Of a DNA stretch of 34,314 nt, positions 15,382-24,777 are shown one piece after another. Position 1 is the stretch's first letter. Each line of letters opens with the position of its first letter. Position numbers and translations under genes: made by a program. Below the pieces are notes generated by a model. That model worked only from the letters and a program-made list of their open reading frames with translations, did no database searches and had not been told where the DNA came from. Origin of the DNA: Planctomycetia bacterium (lineage in GTDB: Bacteria > Planctomycetota > Planctomycetia > Pirellulales > Thermoguttaceae); the NCBI GenBank assembly GCA_030527705.1, contig JAUNAI010000011.1, positions 1-34,314 of the forward strand, given 5' to 3'.

Positions 15382-16629
15382 TTATTCAGACTTCTCACCC
15401 TCTTCAGTTCCGGGTACATCTGAAATTTCTACCATACCTCGTAACCTATTTCTCAGATTCTGCCGAAATGCTGTATCCTGATAAATTTCCGCATTTTTTA
15501 CTGCTCCCGTCGCAATAATGGGCAAAAGTCGATTCTCAAGCAACACCGCACAAAACATATCCACCAGCTCACGTGCAGTACACCACAACAGTCCATTCAT
15601 GGCATGACGCACGACTTCTGGCATCGCGCCTGCCTGATAAACCATCGGAATGGCACCTGCCGCCTGTGCTTCCAGAACCCTCATTCCACATGCGTCCATG
15701 CGCTCTGGATACAATTCCTCACTCGACTCATACCCTAAAGCCGACCAGAAAAAAGTCGCCTCACCAAGTAACTTCTGAACCGTCTCTAACCCCGGATTCA
15801 CCAGAAACTCAATCGGATATCCGTATGCTTTTCTGCGCAATTTCTCTACGAAAGCCATATCTGCTTCCGATTCACCACATGTCCCAGCCACAATCAGTTT
15901 CCACTCGGAATCCAGTCCTAATTTCGCTATTTTTTGCTCGTAAAAGTCCTGAAAAATTCCGATTAACACTTCCTGACGCTCATGTTTTTCGGCAGAAAAC
16001 TCACCGTACGTCATAATTGAATGCGTCTTCTCTCCCACCGTAAATCCCGGTCGGAGTACCTGCGGAAACACCGTCGGCGTCACCTGCCACTTCCGCCAGC
16101 ACCACTGTTTCGTAAACCGAGATGGGCACAGAATATGCTGATACGACGCCAATCGTCCACGCCAACTGACTCGGTGACGCCGTACTCCAAAAAATCGGCT
16201 CAAGTACCCCATCTGCCCCCATTCCGGCAGATCATGTCCATAAAATTCATCAAAAGACATACTTGGAAATTCTGTCCAGTAAATCCCCATTTTCGAATGA
16301 CAGAAAATAGGCGGACAATTTCCAAAACCCCAGAATATCTCGTATGGCTCGCTGATTTCCCGTCCAAAATCCGCTTCTTCACGTAGACTTTTCCTGAAGT
16401 TCGCACTCCCCTGCTCCATTTCCAACGCAGGAACATACCGAAAATCTACACGCGAAAGATTCACACCCAGCCACTTCTGCCATGCTTCCGCATCCAAATT
16501 TTCCTCATGATGCACGATTTCCACACGGCAATTCTCCGACAGAATTTCCGCGATTTTCGCCATACTATACGAATTATCAGACGAATTCTGCCCTAATCTG
16601 CCTGATTGATAAATTCCAACCGTTTTCAC
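15382..16629 (-). CDS. Glycosyltransferase, GT-B fold (GT4-like)
   Basis: It probably transfers a sugar from a nucleotide-sugar donor during surface polysaccharide or glycoprotein synthesis. The N-terminus (KTVGIYQSGRLGQNSSDNSY) resembles the acceptor-domain start of GT-B enzymes. The C-terminal half has the donor-site pattern YPERMDACGMRVLEAQAAGA followed by IPMVYQAGAMPEVVRHAMNG, with the conserved Glu of the E-x7-E type motif. I chose a GTG start at 16629, six bases after GAGG; the longer TTG start at 16641 would overlap the upstream stop codon and lacks a ribosome-binding site. It sits in a string with the cupin epimerase gene upstream and the M16-like gene downstream. Donor and acceptor are unknown. 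Confidence 0.8.
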   Translation of the reverse strand: MKTVGIYQSGRLGQNSSDNSYSMAKIAEILSENCRVEIVHHEENLDAEAWQKWLGVNLSRVDFRYVPALEMEQGSANFRKSLREEADFGREISEPYEIFWGFGNCPPIFCHSKMGIYWTEFPSMSFDEFYGHDLPEWGQMGYLSRFFGVRRHRVSWRGRLASYQHILCPSRFTKQWCWRKWQVTPTVFPQVLRPGFTVGEKTHSIMTYGEFSAEKHERQEVLIGIFQDFYEQKIAKLGLDSEWKLIVAGTCGESEADMAFVEKLRRKAYGYPIEFLVNPGLETVQKLLGEATFFWSALGYESSEELYPERMDACGMRVLEAQAAGAIPMVYQAGAMPEVVRHAMNGLLWCTARELVDMFCAVLLENRLLPIIATGAVKNAEIYQDTAFRQNLRNRLRGMVEISDVPGTEEGEKSE

Positions 16630-16637
16630 GACACGCC

Positions 16638-17111
16638 TCAATCCAACTGATAAATGCTATCCGCATCGTTTTCGTGCCGAATTTCATCAACCGGCTCCTT
16701 CTTATCCCACCCTGCGTACAACTTGTCGGGTAAATTAATACACCACCCTGGCATATCACTCACACAACGATAAGCATGAACGACTCCCGGTGGTACAATG
16801 ACTCGTGCAGGATTTTCGACACCGACCTCCACTTTCATTTTCGCGCCAAAAGTCGACGAATCTTTCCGTGCATCCCAAAGATAAAGACGAAACGTGCCAG
16901 GACCAATAAAAACGAAAATATCCGTCTGTTCCCTATGTTCATGTGGACCGCGTGCCACACCTGGTAATGTCTCGCTCACATACGACATCGCCGGCCGAAT
17001 CCCCTCTGGTAACTCGTCATCCCGATAAATTTCAGTCAGCCACCCACGGTGGTCCGTAAAACGTTTTAAGGACGTAATCTCGACGCCCTGAATGGTTATT
17101 TCTTCGTTCAT
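16638..17111 (-). CDS. dTDP-4-dehydrorhamnose 3,5-epimerase family cupin protein
   Basis: RmlC-type proteins epimerise dTDP-4-keto-6-deoxyglucose at C3 and C5 on the way to dTDP-rhamnose; relatives act as 3,4-ketoisomerases. This 157-residue protein has the cupin core: DHRGWLTEIYRDDELP, SYVSETLPGVARGPHEHREQ, FVFIGPGTFRLYLWDARKDS and VIVPPGVVHAYRCVS. The RGPHEH pattern replaces the RGLHxQ of classical RmlC, and the protein is shorter than usual (~180), so the precise reaction is uncertain. It lies downstream of rmlB-rmlA on the same strand, which supports a dTDP-sugar role. Two perfect DnaA boxes lie directly upstream of its ATG. No rmlD is seen in the window. Confidence 0.85.
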   Translation of the reverse strand: MNEEITIQGVEITSLKRFTDHRGWLTEIYRDDELPEGIRPAMSYVSETLPGVARGPHEHREQTDIFVFIGPGTFRLYLWDARKDSSTFGAKMKVEVGVENPARVIVPPGVVHAYRCVSDMPGWCINLPDKLYAGWDKKEPVDEIRHENDADSIYQLD

Positions 17112-17120
17112 AACCCCTCA

Positions 17121-17153
17121 TTATCCACAGTGAAAAAACTCTCGTTATCCACA
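17121..17153 (-). promoter_or_regulatory. Pair of perfect DnaA boxes upstream of the cupin gene
   Basis: TTATCCACA occurs at 17121-17129 and 17145-17153 in the same orientation, with start points 24 bases apart, in the 136-bp gap between rmlA and the cupin gene. Both match the consensus 9-mer exactly. They may titrate DnaA or link expression of the downstream genes to replication. Confidence 0.6.
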
Positions 17154-17247
17154 AACGCAACAAGCATTTTACCACACAATTCAAGCTCATAACCGTTCCC
17201 ACATAAATCTTATCTTATTAGTGGAAAACTTTTTTTCTCTTTTAATT

Positions 17248-18138
17248 TTATAACTCAGAACGACGCCATTCCAAAACACGTTTCAGATACGCACAATAAT
17301 CATTCCGATACCGATTTGCCAGCGTCTCGAATTCCTCCTCGGAAATGAAACCACGTTCCAACGCAATTTCTTCCAGACACGCGACCTTCAGTCCCTGCCG
17401 ATGGTCAATCGTCTCCATGAAGTTCGACGCCTGCAACAGCGACTCCGGTGTTCCGGTATCCAACCATGCGAAACCACGACTGAAAATCTCTACCTTCAGC
17501 TTTTTCCACTCCAGATAAATCCGGTTCACGTCCGTGATTTCCAGCTCACCCCGTGGCGATGGTTTCAGGTCACGCGCAACGTCCAGAACGGTATTATCAT
17601 AAAAATACAACCCGGTCACCGCATAATTTGAGCGTGGATTCTGTGGTTTTTCCTCAATATGCAACGCATTTCCAGCCGCGTCAAAATCGACCACGCCATA
17701 CCGTTGCGGGTCACGGACCTGATACGCGAATACCGTCGCGCCCTCTTCCTGATTCGACGCTCGCGCCAACATATTCTGGAATCCCTGTCCATAAAATATG
17801 TTATCTCCGAGAATCAGTGCCACGGAATCCTGTCCGACGAAATCCCGTCCCAGAATAAACGCCTGCGCCAACCCTTCCGGTCTCGGCTGAACCACATACG
17901 ACAGAGAAATTCCCCACTGTGCCCCGTCACCGAGTAACCGCTGGAATGCCGCCTGATCTTCCGGCGTCGTAATCATCAAAATATCCCGAATTCCCGCCAA
18001 CATCAGCACGGAAAGCGGATAAAAAATCATCGGCTTATCATAAACCGGTAGTAATTGTTTACTGACCGCCTGCGTCATGGGATGTAACCGTGTCCCAGCT
18101 CCACCCGCCAAAATGATTCCTTTTTGCGTTTTATTCAT
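17248..18138 (-). CDS. rmlA: Glucose-1-phosphate thymidylyltransferase
   Basis: RmlA (RfbA) joins glucose-1-phosphate to dTTP, giving dTDP-glucose, the first step of dTDP-rhamnose and related sugars. The 296-residue protein has the signature [47 protein letters not shown], the substrate-binding YGVVDFD and IEEKPQNP, and [24 protein letters not shown] lies 7 bases before the ATG. It starts 29 bases after the rmlB stop, so the pair form an operon. Confidence 0.96.
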   Translation of the reverse strand: MNKTQKGIILAGGAGTRLHPMTQAVSKQLLPVYDKPMIFYPLSVLMLAGIRDILMITTPEDQAAFQRLLGDGAQWGISLSYVVQPRPEGLAQAFILGRDFVGQDSVALILGDNIFYGQGFQNMLARASNQEEGATVFAYQVRDPQRYGVVDFDAAGNALHIEEKPQNPRSNYAVTGLYFYDNTVLDVARDLKPSPRGELEITDVNRIYLEWKKLKVEIFSRGFAWLDTGTPESLLQASNFMETIDHRQGLKVACLEEIALERGFISEEEFETLANRYRNDYCAYLKRVLEWRRSEL

Positions 18139-18167
18139 GTTTCGGCTCCTTAAGTGTCACGGACAAT

Positions 18168-19265
18168 TTAACCATTTCCCAATCTCTGTCGCTGATACCG
18201 TCCCTGAGTAATTGCGTCGCACCACTCGCGGTTTTCCAGATACCAACGCACGGTTTTCTCCATCCCTGCCTCAAATGTCATTGCCGGTTCCCAGCCCAAT
18301 TCCGTCTTCACTCGGGTAATATCCATCGCGTAACGCCGATCATGTCCCGGACGGTCTTTCACATACGTAATTAGCCCTTCACACGGAGTCACGGGCAACT
18401 GAATCCCATACTCCGGCGCGAACCGATCCACCAGCGCGCAAATCGTCTTCACAATATGGATATTCGCCGCCTCGCAGTCTCCACCCAAGTTATACGATTC
18501 CCCGCACTTTCCGCGTTCCAGCACGCACCGAATCGCCGTACAGTGGTCCTCCACATACAGCCAGTCACGCACATTCAGCCCATCCCCATACACCGGCAAG
18601 GGTTTCCCCTCCAGACAATTCAGAATCATCAGCGGAATCAACTTTTCCGGAAACTGGAAGGGACCATAATTATTCGAGCAATTCGTCGTCACCACTGGCA
18701 GTCCGTAAGTGTGAAAATACGCGTTCACGAAGAAATCGCTCGCCGCCTTACTCGCCGAGTACGGAGACCGCGGGTCATATGGAGTGTCTTCCCGAAATTT
18801 CCCCGTCTCACCCAGTGAACCATATACTTCATCCGTGGAAACATGCAGAAACCGGAACTTTTTCTGTGCCTCTTCCGTCAATTCCCGGTAATACTTCCGA
18901 CTTTCCTCCAATAAAACGAAAGTCCCCATCACATTCGTCTGCACGAACACCGCCGGACCATCAATCGACCGATCAACATGCGATTCAGCCGCGAAATGAA
19001 CGACTTTTTCGACCTGAAATTCTCGGAGAATCCGCGCCACTTCTACCGCGTCGCCGATGTCTCCCTGAACGAAAGTAAACCGTCCTGCCGACACCGTTCC
19101 GTCCGTATTTTCAGTATTTTCCGCCAAATCACGAAGTGAATCATAATTTCCCGCGTACGTGAGCTTATCCAGAACCACCACATCGAGCGTTTCCGTCGCC
19201 AGCCACTGTCGCACAAAATTGGAACCGATAAATCCGGCTCCACCAGTCACCAAAACCGAACTCAT
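18168..19265 (-). CDS. rmlB: dTDP-glucose 4,6-dehydratase
   Basis: RmlB (RfbB) oxidises and dehydrates dTDP-glucose to dTDP-4-keto-6-deoxyglucose with bound NAD. The Rossmann motif GGAGFIGSNFVRQW is at the N-terminus. The catalytic motifs VSTDEVYGSLG (Thr-Asp-Glu) and YSASKAASD (Tyr-x3-Lys) are both present, as are HFAAESHVDRSI, NCSNNYGPFQFPEKLIP and DRPGHDRRYAMD. It is 365 residues, normal length. GGAG lies 8 bases upstream of the ATG. It is first in the rmlB-rmlA operon; a 104-bp repeat element lies between it and the preceding dciA gene. Confidence 0.96.
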   Translation of the reverse strand: MSSVLVTGGAGFIGSNFVRQWLATETLDVVVLDKLTYAGNYDSLRDLAENTENTDGTVSAGRFTFVQGDIGDAVEVARILREFQVEKVVHFAAESHVDRSIDGPAVFVQTNVMGTFVLLEESRKYYRELTEEAQKKFRFLHVSTDEVYGSLGETGKFREDTPYDPRSPYSASKAASDFFVNAYFHTYGLPVVTTNCSNNYGPFQFPEKLIPLMILNCLEGKPLPVYGDGLNVRDWLYVEDHCTAIRCVLERGKCGESYNLGGDCEAANIHIVKTICALVDRFAPEYGIQLPVTPCEGLITYVKDRPGHDRRYAMDITRVKTELGWEPAMTFEAGMEKTVRWYLENREWCDAITQGRYQRQRLGNG

Positions 19266-19365
19266 ATGCTATACTCCAATCTTAAAGGAAAATTAAAAAG
19301 GAAACCAACGGAATTCCGTTAAATTCAGTTCTCACCTAAAACCATGGTATTAAATCTAAGAGATT

Positions 19366-19469
19366 TATACCCGACGCATTATAAAATTCCATTTTTTCGT
19401 CATTTCGCGTTGCTGAAACGACTACCGGAATAGCCATCCTTCCCTAAATTGTCAAGTGGAATCAGTATA
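19366..19469 (-). mobile_element. 104-bp TA-flanked inverted-repeat element, copy 3
   Basis: Exactly 104 bases from TATACCCGACGCATTATAAA to the opposite-strand end TATACTGATTCCACTTGACA. The internal hairpin is CGTTTC...GAAATG, with one G-T type pair. TA flanks both ends. It sits 12 bases beyond the dciA stop. Confidence 0.72.
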
Positions 19470-19480
19470 ATAATTTTCTT

Positions 19481-19864
19481 TTATTCTCCATATCTTTCTC
19501 GAATATTCCCCACACGAAAACGAATATCCTCAAAATTCTGGTCGGAAAAATGTTCATTCAGTTTCTGGATTAATTCCGCTTTCCGAAACATTAGTTCCTG
19601 CATAAAAATGGCATCTGAAACGGTAATTTCCAGCCGTCCCCGACGTACGGTATCCACGGACGAATATTCTGCCAGCTCGCCTGCAAATTCTCGCCAAAAT
19701 GTCTCCAGTTCATCTTCTTCGCGTTTCCGTCCGATTCCAAACTGCGAAACCAACCCGGAAAGAATATCCGACAGAGACGCAGGAACGCTTCCGTCCAACT
19801 TCTCCCCTGCTCTCACTGTCCCAAAATTCTCCATTCCGTTTCCAGGAAACGCATTTTTCATCAC
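19481..19864 (-). CDS. dciA: DUF721/DciA family protein (probable replicative helicase-loading factor)
   Basis: DciA proteins interact with the replicative helicase DnaB and support its loading in bacteria without DnaC/DnaI. The 127-residue protein matches the DUF721 pattern: ETFWREFAGELAEYSS, GRLEITVSDAIFMQELMFRK, LIQKLNEHF and the C-terminal IRFRVGN. It follows dnaN by 5 bases on the same strand, the expected neighbourhood for this family. The GTG at 19864 is spaced 8 bases from AGGAG; the ATG just after it at 19861 is an alternative. The gene symbol is given by family and context and is less certain than dnaN. Confidence 0.8.
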   Translation of the reverse strand: MMKNAFPGNGMENFGTVRAGEKLDGSVPASLSDILSGLVSQFGIGRKREEDELETFWREFAGELAEYSSVDTVRRGRLEITVSDAIFMQELMFRKAELIQKLNEHFSDQNFEDIRFRVGNIRERYGE

Positions 19865-19869
19865 TTACA

Positions 19870-21039
19870 CTACTCCTGCGACATATCTTCCGCATCTTCT
19901 GCAACTTCCTGAGCAGTTTCAACCTTCTTTTTCCGATCCAACTGCATCGGCATCACCAAATAACGATAACCATCACTCGTCTCAAATAATACGCCAGTCC
20001 GCTCGTCCACAAAATTCATTTTCACAACAGTGTCTTCACTCACCGTCTTCAGGAATGCAGCAACGTATTCCCCATTCAGTTTCATCGCCATTTCACCTTC
20101 TGGATAATCCAGCGCGAAACTCTTTTCCATCTCGCCACGCTCAATATTCAACGCAGAAACGGTCATCTGATTATTTTCCAGCTCCATCACCACTCCCGGT
20201 GACGCTTTATCCGTAACGATCGATGCAAGTCGAATCGCCTGCGAGAATAACTGAATCGGCAACTCTACCGACTGTGGATTTCGTAACTGCCCAATCGCCG
20301 CACGCCATTCCGGAAAACGTCCTTCCAACAGAGACGCATAATAAAACACATTCTCTGATTGAATCATAAATGTGCTATCCTGTAACACGATCGACACATC
20401 AGCATCCCCATGCTGAAGAAGTCGATCCAGAAGCGTTAAGGACCGAACCGTCGCCACCGCCGTTTTTTCAGAAGGATATTCTCCCTGAACCGACGCTTCC
20501 ACCTGTTGAGCTGCCATACGCCGACCATCCGTTGAAACGAAACTCAACGTATTATCCTTATAATCCATTAAAACGCCGCTAAGCGCAAAACGGCCACTCT
20601 CAGAGTCTGTTGCGAAAATCGTACGACGAATTCCCTCTTTAATATATCGCGCTTTCGTCACAATATAATTATTTTCCTCAAAAATAGGCGTCCCTGGAAA
20701 CTCATCTGGATCTTCCGTCGCAAATACGAAACGACTATCTGCAGAAATCACCGTTTTCGTTCTATCACTCTCAATCGTAACCATTTCTGCACGTGATTCG
20801 CGCAATAATGCCATTACACGATCCGCAGGCAACATAATACAACCCGGATCTCCAACTTCTTCACATGGCAGAGTAACCCGAATTCCCATTTCCATATCTG
20901 TAGCGAATAGCACAATTTCGTTGTTCACTACTTCCAATTTTACATTTCTCAAAATTGGTTTTGGCGACTGCGATTTCACTGCATTTTGCGCTAAAGCAAA
21001 TGAATTGGCAAGGGTTTCACGATTACAAGTAATTTTCAT
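19870..21039 (-). CDS. dnaN: DNA polymerase III subunit beta (sliding clamp)
   Basis: The clamp encircles DNA as a dimer and tethers the polymerase. The 389-residue protein has the three-domain length and the family stretches KPILRNVKLEVVNNEIVLFA, LFATDMEMGIRV, GRFALSGVLMDY, VSTDGRRMAAQQ, and the C-terminal YLVMPMQL. A short charged tail (KKKVETAQEVAEDAEDMSQE) extends past the usual end. GAGGAG lies 8 bases before the ATG. It forms an operon with dciA. The upstream 660 bases are AT-rich and hold DnaA boxes, so the gene probably borders the replication origin. Confidence 0.97.
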   Translation of the reverse strand: MKITCNRETLANSFALAQNAVKSQSPKPILRNVKLEVVNNEIVLFATDMEMGIRVTLPCEEVGDPGCIMLPADRVMALLRESRAEMVTIESDRTKTVISADSRFVFATEDPDEFPGTPIFEENNYIVTKARYIKEGIRRTIFATDSESGRFALSGVLMDYKDNTLSFVSTDGRRMAAQQVEASVQGEYPSEKTAVATVRSLTLLDRLLQHGDADVSIVLQDSTFMIQSENVFYYASLLEGRFPEWRAAIGQLRNPQSVELPIQLFSQAIRLASIVTDKASPGVVMELENNQMTVSALNIERGEMEKSFALDYPEGEMAMKLNGEYVAAFLKTVSEDTVVKMNFVDERTGVLFETSDGYRYLVMPMQLDRKKKVETAQEVAEDAEDMSQE

Positions 21040-21701
21040 GAATTAGGCTCCTCAAAAAAATAAAACCAAAATTTCTTTCGGTTATCATTATACCCCAACT
21101 TTTAATTTATGCAAGTCAAATTTTCATGAAAATAAAAGAAAGACGAAAAAATCACAGCAAATACAAAAAAAATTGAGAAATGAAAAAAATAAAGAAACAA
21201 AACAACGTTTAGAAAATATTCTAAATAGATTTTTTTCTAAACGTTGTGTATTGAGTGATAGATCATATTGGTTGCAAGCCTCCCAATACCCCTCGTTGTC
21301 ATATTAAATAATAATTATAACTAAGTAATATTTATTCAATGGACTTCAGGGAGAAATTTGTCTCTGTAAGGGGATTAAAGGACTGTGTGTCATGTAAGTA
21401 TCGGTATTAATAAATTAATTTAGAAATATTTAATAATATTAGCAAAATAGACTGATTGTGGAAAACTTTTTGTGGATAATTTTAGATGTCCTAGAATATG
21501 CGAAGTTTTCTGAGGTATAATGGCTGGGTTATGAACGTAGAAAAAATGTGATTTAGATGTGATGATTCTGTTGTGAAAAAAGTGACATGTTACAAGACAG
21601 GAAGAATGTTGTCTTGCCTGTCATGAAACTGTGACTTATCCACAATGAAAACACAATTTGTTGAAAAAAAGAAACATCTTTTCCACAAAGGAAATTTGAA
21701 A
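21040..21701. other. Candidate replication origin (oriC) next to dnaN
   Basis: This 662-bp gap has no gene. It holds perfect DnaA boxes TTATCCACA at 21471-21479 (minus) and 21636-21644 (plus), and near-boxes TTTTCCACA at 21457-21465 (minus) and 21679-21687 (plus). There is a very A-rich stretch from about 21110 to 21240 and a 15-bp perfect inverted repeat at 21202-21247. All genes from 12.4 to 22.1 kb read left and all from 22.2 kb on read right, as expected around a bidirectional origin. dnaA itself is not in the window, so this remains a candidate. Confidence 0.55.
21202..21247. repeat. 15-bp perfect inverted repeat in the candidate origin
   Basis: ACAACGTTTAGAAAA at 21202-21216 and its exact reverse complement at 21233-21247 flank a 16-base AT-rich spacer. 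The spacer itself contains TTCTAAA, a third partial copy of the arm. Confidence 0.8.
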
Positions 21702-22052
21702 TTAATGCAACTTTTTCATCTCGGCATGAAGGTCAATTCCTAGACCGTCACAACGGACTTCAAGTGACTTGCCGAAATAAACCCAGCGGTTTTTAGGCTT
21801 GCCCATTGCGTAGTGGAATGCAGAAAGAACCAGCGATTCTGGAAGTATGCCACGTGTGACGAGCGTGAAACAGTCGTCGACGAATTCTTTAGACGCATCC
21901 GTCGGGCACTGTAATGCAGCTTTCATCTGGTCGGCAGATAACTGAATATACTGCGCCTGTGTGGTCGGCATAAATGCGGGAATGTCCGCGATTCCGCTAC
22001 CGAGGAGAATGAGTGACGATAAAATAATGATTTTAGGGAATTTGGCGGTCAT
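21702..22052 (-). CDS. Small secreted protein of unknown function
   Basis: I take the ATG at 22052, giving 116 residues beginning MTAKFPKIIILSSLILLGSG, a signal peptide likely cut after TTQA. The mature part of about 90 residues (QYIQLSADQMKAALQ... WVYFGKSLEVRCDGLGIDLH) has three cysteines and is not a family I recognise. A longer frame from 22157 would place 35 residues before the signal peptide and is unlikely. There is no strong ribosome-binding site. It is divergent from the gene at 22199 and lies on the dnaN side of the strand switch. Confidence 0.6.
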   Translation of the reverse strand: MTAKFPKIIILSSLILLGSGIADIPAFMPTTQAQYIQLSADQMKAALQCPTDASKEFVDDCFTLVTRGILPESLVLSAFHYAMGKPKNRWVYFGKSLEVRCDGLGIDLHAEMKKLH

Positions 22053-22198
22053 GATTGGTTGAAAGTTCAGGAATTTTGAAAAATTTTTAATGTCTGGGTA
22101 GACTTTTTTTATTCTATCGGATATAATAACAGAAATCGTCTTGAGTTGCAAGACCAAATTTGTGATTCAGACAAAAAAATGTTAGGAGGTAATGTATT

Positions 22199-24241
22199 TT
22201 GAGCCAGGTAAATCGACTATATTTCCGTAATTGGTGTGGAGTGAGCTTTTTCGGCGCAACGATTTTGCTTGCGGTTTCTGTGTTTGCGGAAAATGGGACG
22301 GGAATTAACGAAACGCAGAATTATTATGTACCGTGGTTGGAAATGCTTGATAGTGATTCCAGTCAGCGTCGTTCTGTAGCTTGGAATCAATTGTCTAATG
22401 AGATTGGCTCGTTGAAAGTTTCTCAGGAGTTGGAAAAATCAACTAAATTATTATATGCAGTACGGGAAAGGTTGCGGAAGCCGGAAATTTCGTATGAAGC
22501 GCAGTATCAATTGGGGGTGTTGGAGCAGAGGATTTTGAGTCAGATGGAAGCCAGCGACGTGGAGAAATTGATGACGTCGGTGGAAATCGTGGCGAGTAAT
22601 GAGTTGGATAAGTTGGCTTGTTGGCAAGAGTTGTTTTCGGACATACCAACACGACGGAGTTGGGCTCAGAGGGAAATAGAGAACCGGATTGCGAGTGGGC
22701 AGGATGTCGATGTTGTGATGCGAATTCTGCGTGAAATTGTTGTGGAAAACGAAATCTCAGGAGAAGAACGTCAATGTGTCTGGAAATTGGAAAAAAAAGC
22801 ACGAAGTCGATGGCTGAAATGTGGAAAAGCCTCAGAAAGTGATTGTGGATATTCGGAGGTTCAGATTCGGGAATGGATTGACTTTCTTGCGAGTGTGAAT
22901 TTACCGGAAGACCGACTTGTGCCGTGGATTGCGCTTGACGATCGGGTGAAGAATCAGTTCTCGGTCTCGCAGTATGAGGATCCTTTTGGGGGAGATGGGT
23001 TGCCATTTTTAGACTTACGGCAGGAAAAAGCGCGAATGGATGGACTGAAAGTTTGGCTGTTAATGCAGAAACTGGAAGATGCGCTGATTAGTCGAGAGTC
23101 TGCGACGGAAACATTGAAGTATTTAAACAGAAAATTGGCTTCCGAAACGGTAACGCCGACTGGGACGATTTTACTGGAGCGGTTGGTGTTTCTGACTCAG
23201 CCCTGTATGGCGGCTGAATACTGGATTAATGGAGCGATGCATCGGTCGCAGATTCTACAGATAGGAATTCCACAGGAGACAAGTGTCGGGACCTCGTTTT
23301 TTGATGAGTATAATGAGCAGACCGTTCACTGTGCATCAGGGACGAATCTTGTACCAGGAGATTATCCGTGGGGAGTCGCAGTGGCGCATCCGAATCAGCC
23401 TTTGGCGTTTTTTCATCTGGAAATGCTTGATACGCCGGAGAAAAAGTTGTTGTATTCGGAATTGATGACGCAGAATAAAGAGGAACGGTGGGAGAAGGTT
23501 ACGCGGAATACATTGGAGTATCTGGAAAAAGCGTGTCAGACGCGGAAGGAAACGAGTAATTTACTACGTTTTACAGATATACAGCTTTTGGAGTTGTTGA
23601 AACCACAAGAAATGTCGCGGTCTGTAGCATGTTGGTTAAAGGAATGGCCAAATAAGAAAGATTGGGTGGAGGAAAAGTCACAGAATACGTTTGTGGATAC
23701 TCTGAAATTGAGTGTTACGAGAAAGCAGTCGCACCACGCATGTCTGTGTGTAATATTAGGGAAAAAAGGTATGCGGGAAGCAATTCCGGGAGTGATGGAG
23801 ATTCTAAAGAAAGAGCCACTTTGGTGGGAGGAGGAGTTTTTGAGGTTTCGTGTAGATTTTTATGCTGCTTTGGCGATGACTGCGCGAGATCCGTGGGACG
23901 GGGATGAGGCGTGGTTAAAATCACTCTTGGTACAGGACATAAAACAAGATATCGTGTTGGAGGAACGGCAGACATTAGAGGATAGTGATTCTCCTATGCG
24001 GGCAGTGATGGGAAGTAATCCGATGATTCCAGCTGGAAATCGGAAAAACGATGTGCCAGTAGTGGATTTGCCGACGGTGGCTGCGACAGCTGCGGGAATT
24101 CTTCTACTTCGGCGTCGTGAGTCTGTGGAGGGGCTGGAAGAGATGAGAGTATCGTGGAATTGTGCGAAAGAGTTGCGAGTTTTTCGTTTTAAGGATGGGG
24201 TGTCCAGGAAGAAAATCTGTGAGAAACTGATGGAGGAATGA
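22199..24241 (+). CDS. Large secreted or membrane-anchored protein of unknown function
   Basis: The 680-residue frame begins with TTG at 22199, nine bases after a full AGGAGG; an ATG at 22192 is in another frame and only two bases from it. An N-terminal hydrophobic stretch (GVSFFGATILLAVSVFA) looks like a signal peptide. The rest is a mostly helical, charged sequence with many Trp, Glu and Leu, with no motif I recognise. A LPGVMEILKK-like stretch (AIPGVMEILKKEPLW) could be a HEAT-like helical repeat, but this is weak. It is the first rightward gene after the candidate origin and shows a strong G-over-C excess on the coding strand. Confidence 0.75.
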   Translation: MSQVNRLYFRNWCGVSFFGATILLAVSVFAENGTGINETQNYYVPWLEMLDSDSSQRRSVAWNQLSNEIGSLKVSQELEKSTKLLYAVRERLRKPEISYEAQYQLGVLEQRILSQMEASDVEKLMTSVEIVASNELDKLACWQELFSDIPTRRSWAQREIENRIASGQDVDVVMRILREIVVENEISGEERQCVWKLEKKARSRWLKCGKASESDCGYSEVQIREWIDFLASVNLPEDRLVPWIALDDRVKNQFSVSQYEDPFGGDGLPFLDLRQEKARMDGLKVWLLMQKLEDALISRESATETLKYLNRKLASETVTPTGTILLERLVFLTQPCMAAEYWINGAMHRSQILQIGIPQETSVGTSFFDEYNEQTVHCASGTNLVPGDYPWGVAVAHPNQPLAFFHLEMLDTPEKKLLYSELMTQNKEERWEKVTRNTLEYLEKACQTRKETSNLLRFTDIQLLELLKPQEMSRSVACWLKEWPNKKDWVEEKSQNTFVDTLKLSVTRKQSHHACLCVILGKKGMREAIPGVMEILKKEPLWWEEEFLRFRVDFYAALAMTARDPWDGDEAWLKSLLVQDIKQDIVLEERQTLEDSDSPMRAVMGSNPMIPAGNRKNDVPVVDLPTVAATAAGILLLRRRESVEGLEEMRVSWNCAKELRVFRFKDGVSRKKICEKLMEE

Positions 24242-24777
24242 GAGGGGAGATAAAATGTCGGTTGGTATGTTTTCGTATCGTAAAAATAGGGAGATAATTG
24301 AGTATGTGAAAATTTTTATTTCGTTACATTTTTATTTGGTCTCGTAATTTGCGGTGTAAAATGCACTTTTTAGTAAAATTTCATGTTTTTACGTTTTTTC
24401 TTTAGATTTTGATGGGTGTTTTATGCCGTATTTTGTGGGATGAAACGTGATTTTATCTTGAAAATAAAATTTGATGATGAATTTCTGGTCTTTTTTAAAA
24501 TTGGAATGGTGTTTTCTTTCGTAAAATACGGGAAGAAATCGTAATTTTGAAAAACGTATTTATTCATAGACTGGTTGTCTTTTTTAAAAAAAGTAAAAAA
24601 ATTTTTCAAGAAATTTCATGATTTTTTATTGTTTTTGGAGGTTTTTTAGTGATTTTTGGATAAAATGGCTTCAATTTTGAAGATGAGAGTAAGTGTTCTG
24701 ATTTTAATGTAAATCATACAATTATTAGCATATTCGACTTATTCAGTGCTTCCCTAAGTTGTAGCTGATTAAGTTAT
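24242..24777. other. AT-rich gene-free stretch
   Basis: No supported gene. The sequence is T-rich on the plus strand with poly-T tracts. There is a distant inverted pair CCGTATTTT near 24427 with AAAATACGG near 24520, and ATTTTAT/ATAAAAT near 24451. It may be the remains of an older element. Confidence 0.4.

Noticed and set aside
22192-22230. A 12-codon frame starting at the ATG two bases after AGGAGG, ahead of the large secreted protein
   Set aside because: Spacing from the ribosome-binding site is too short, whereas the TTG at 22199 is correctly spaced and opens the 680-residue frame.
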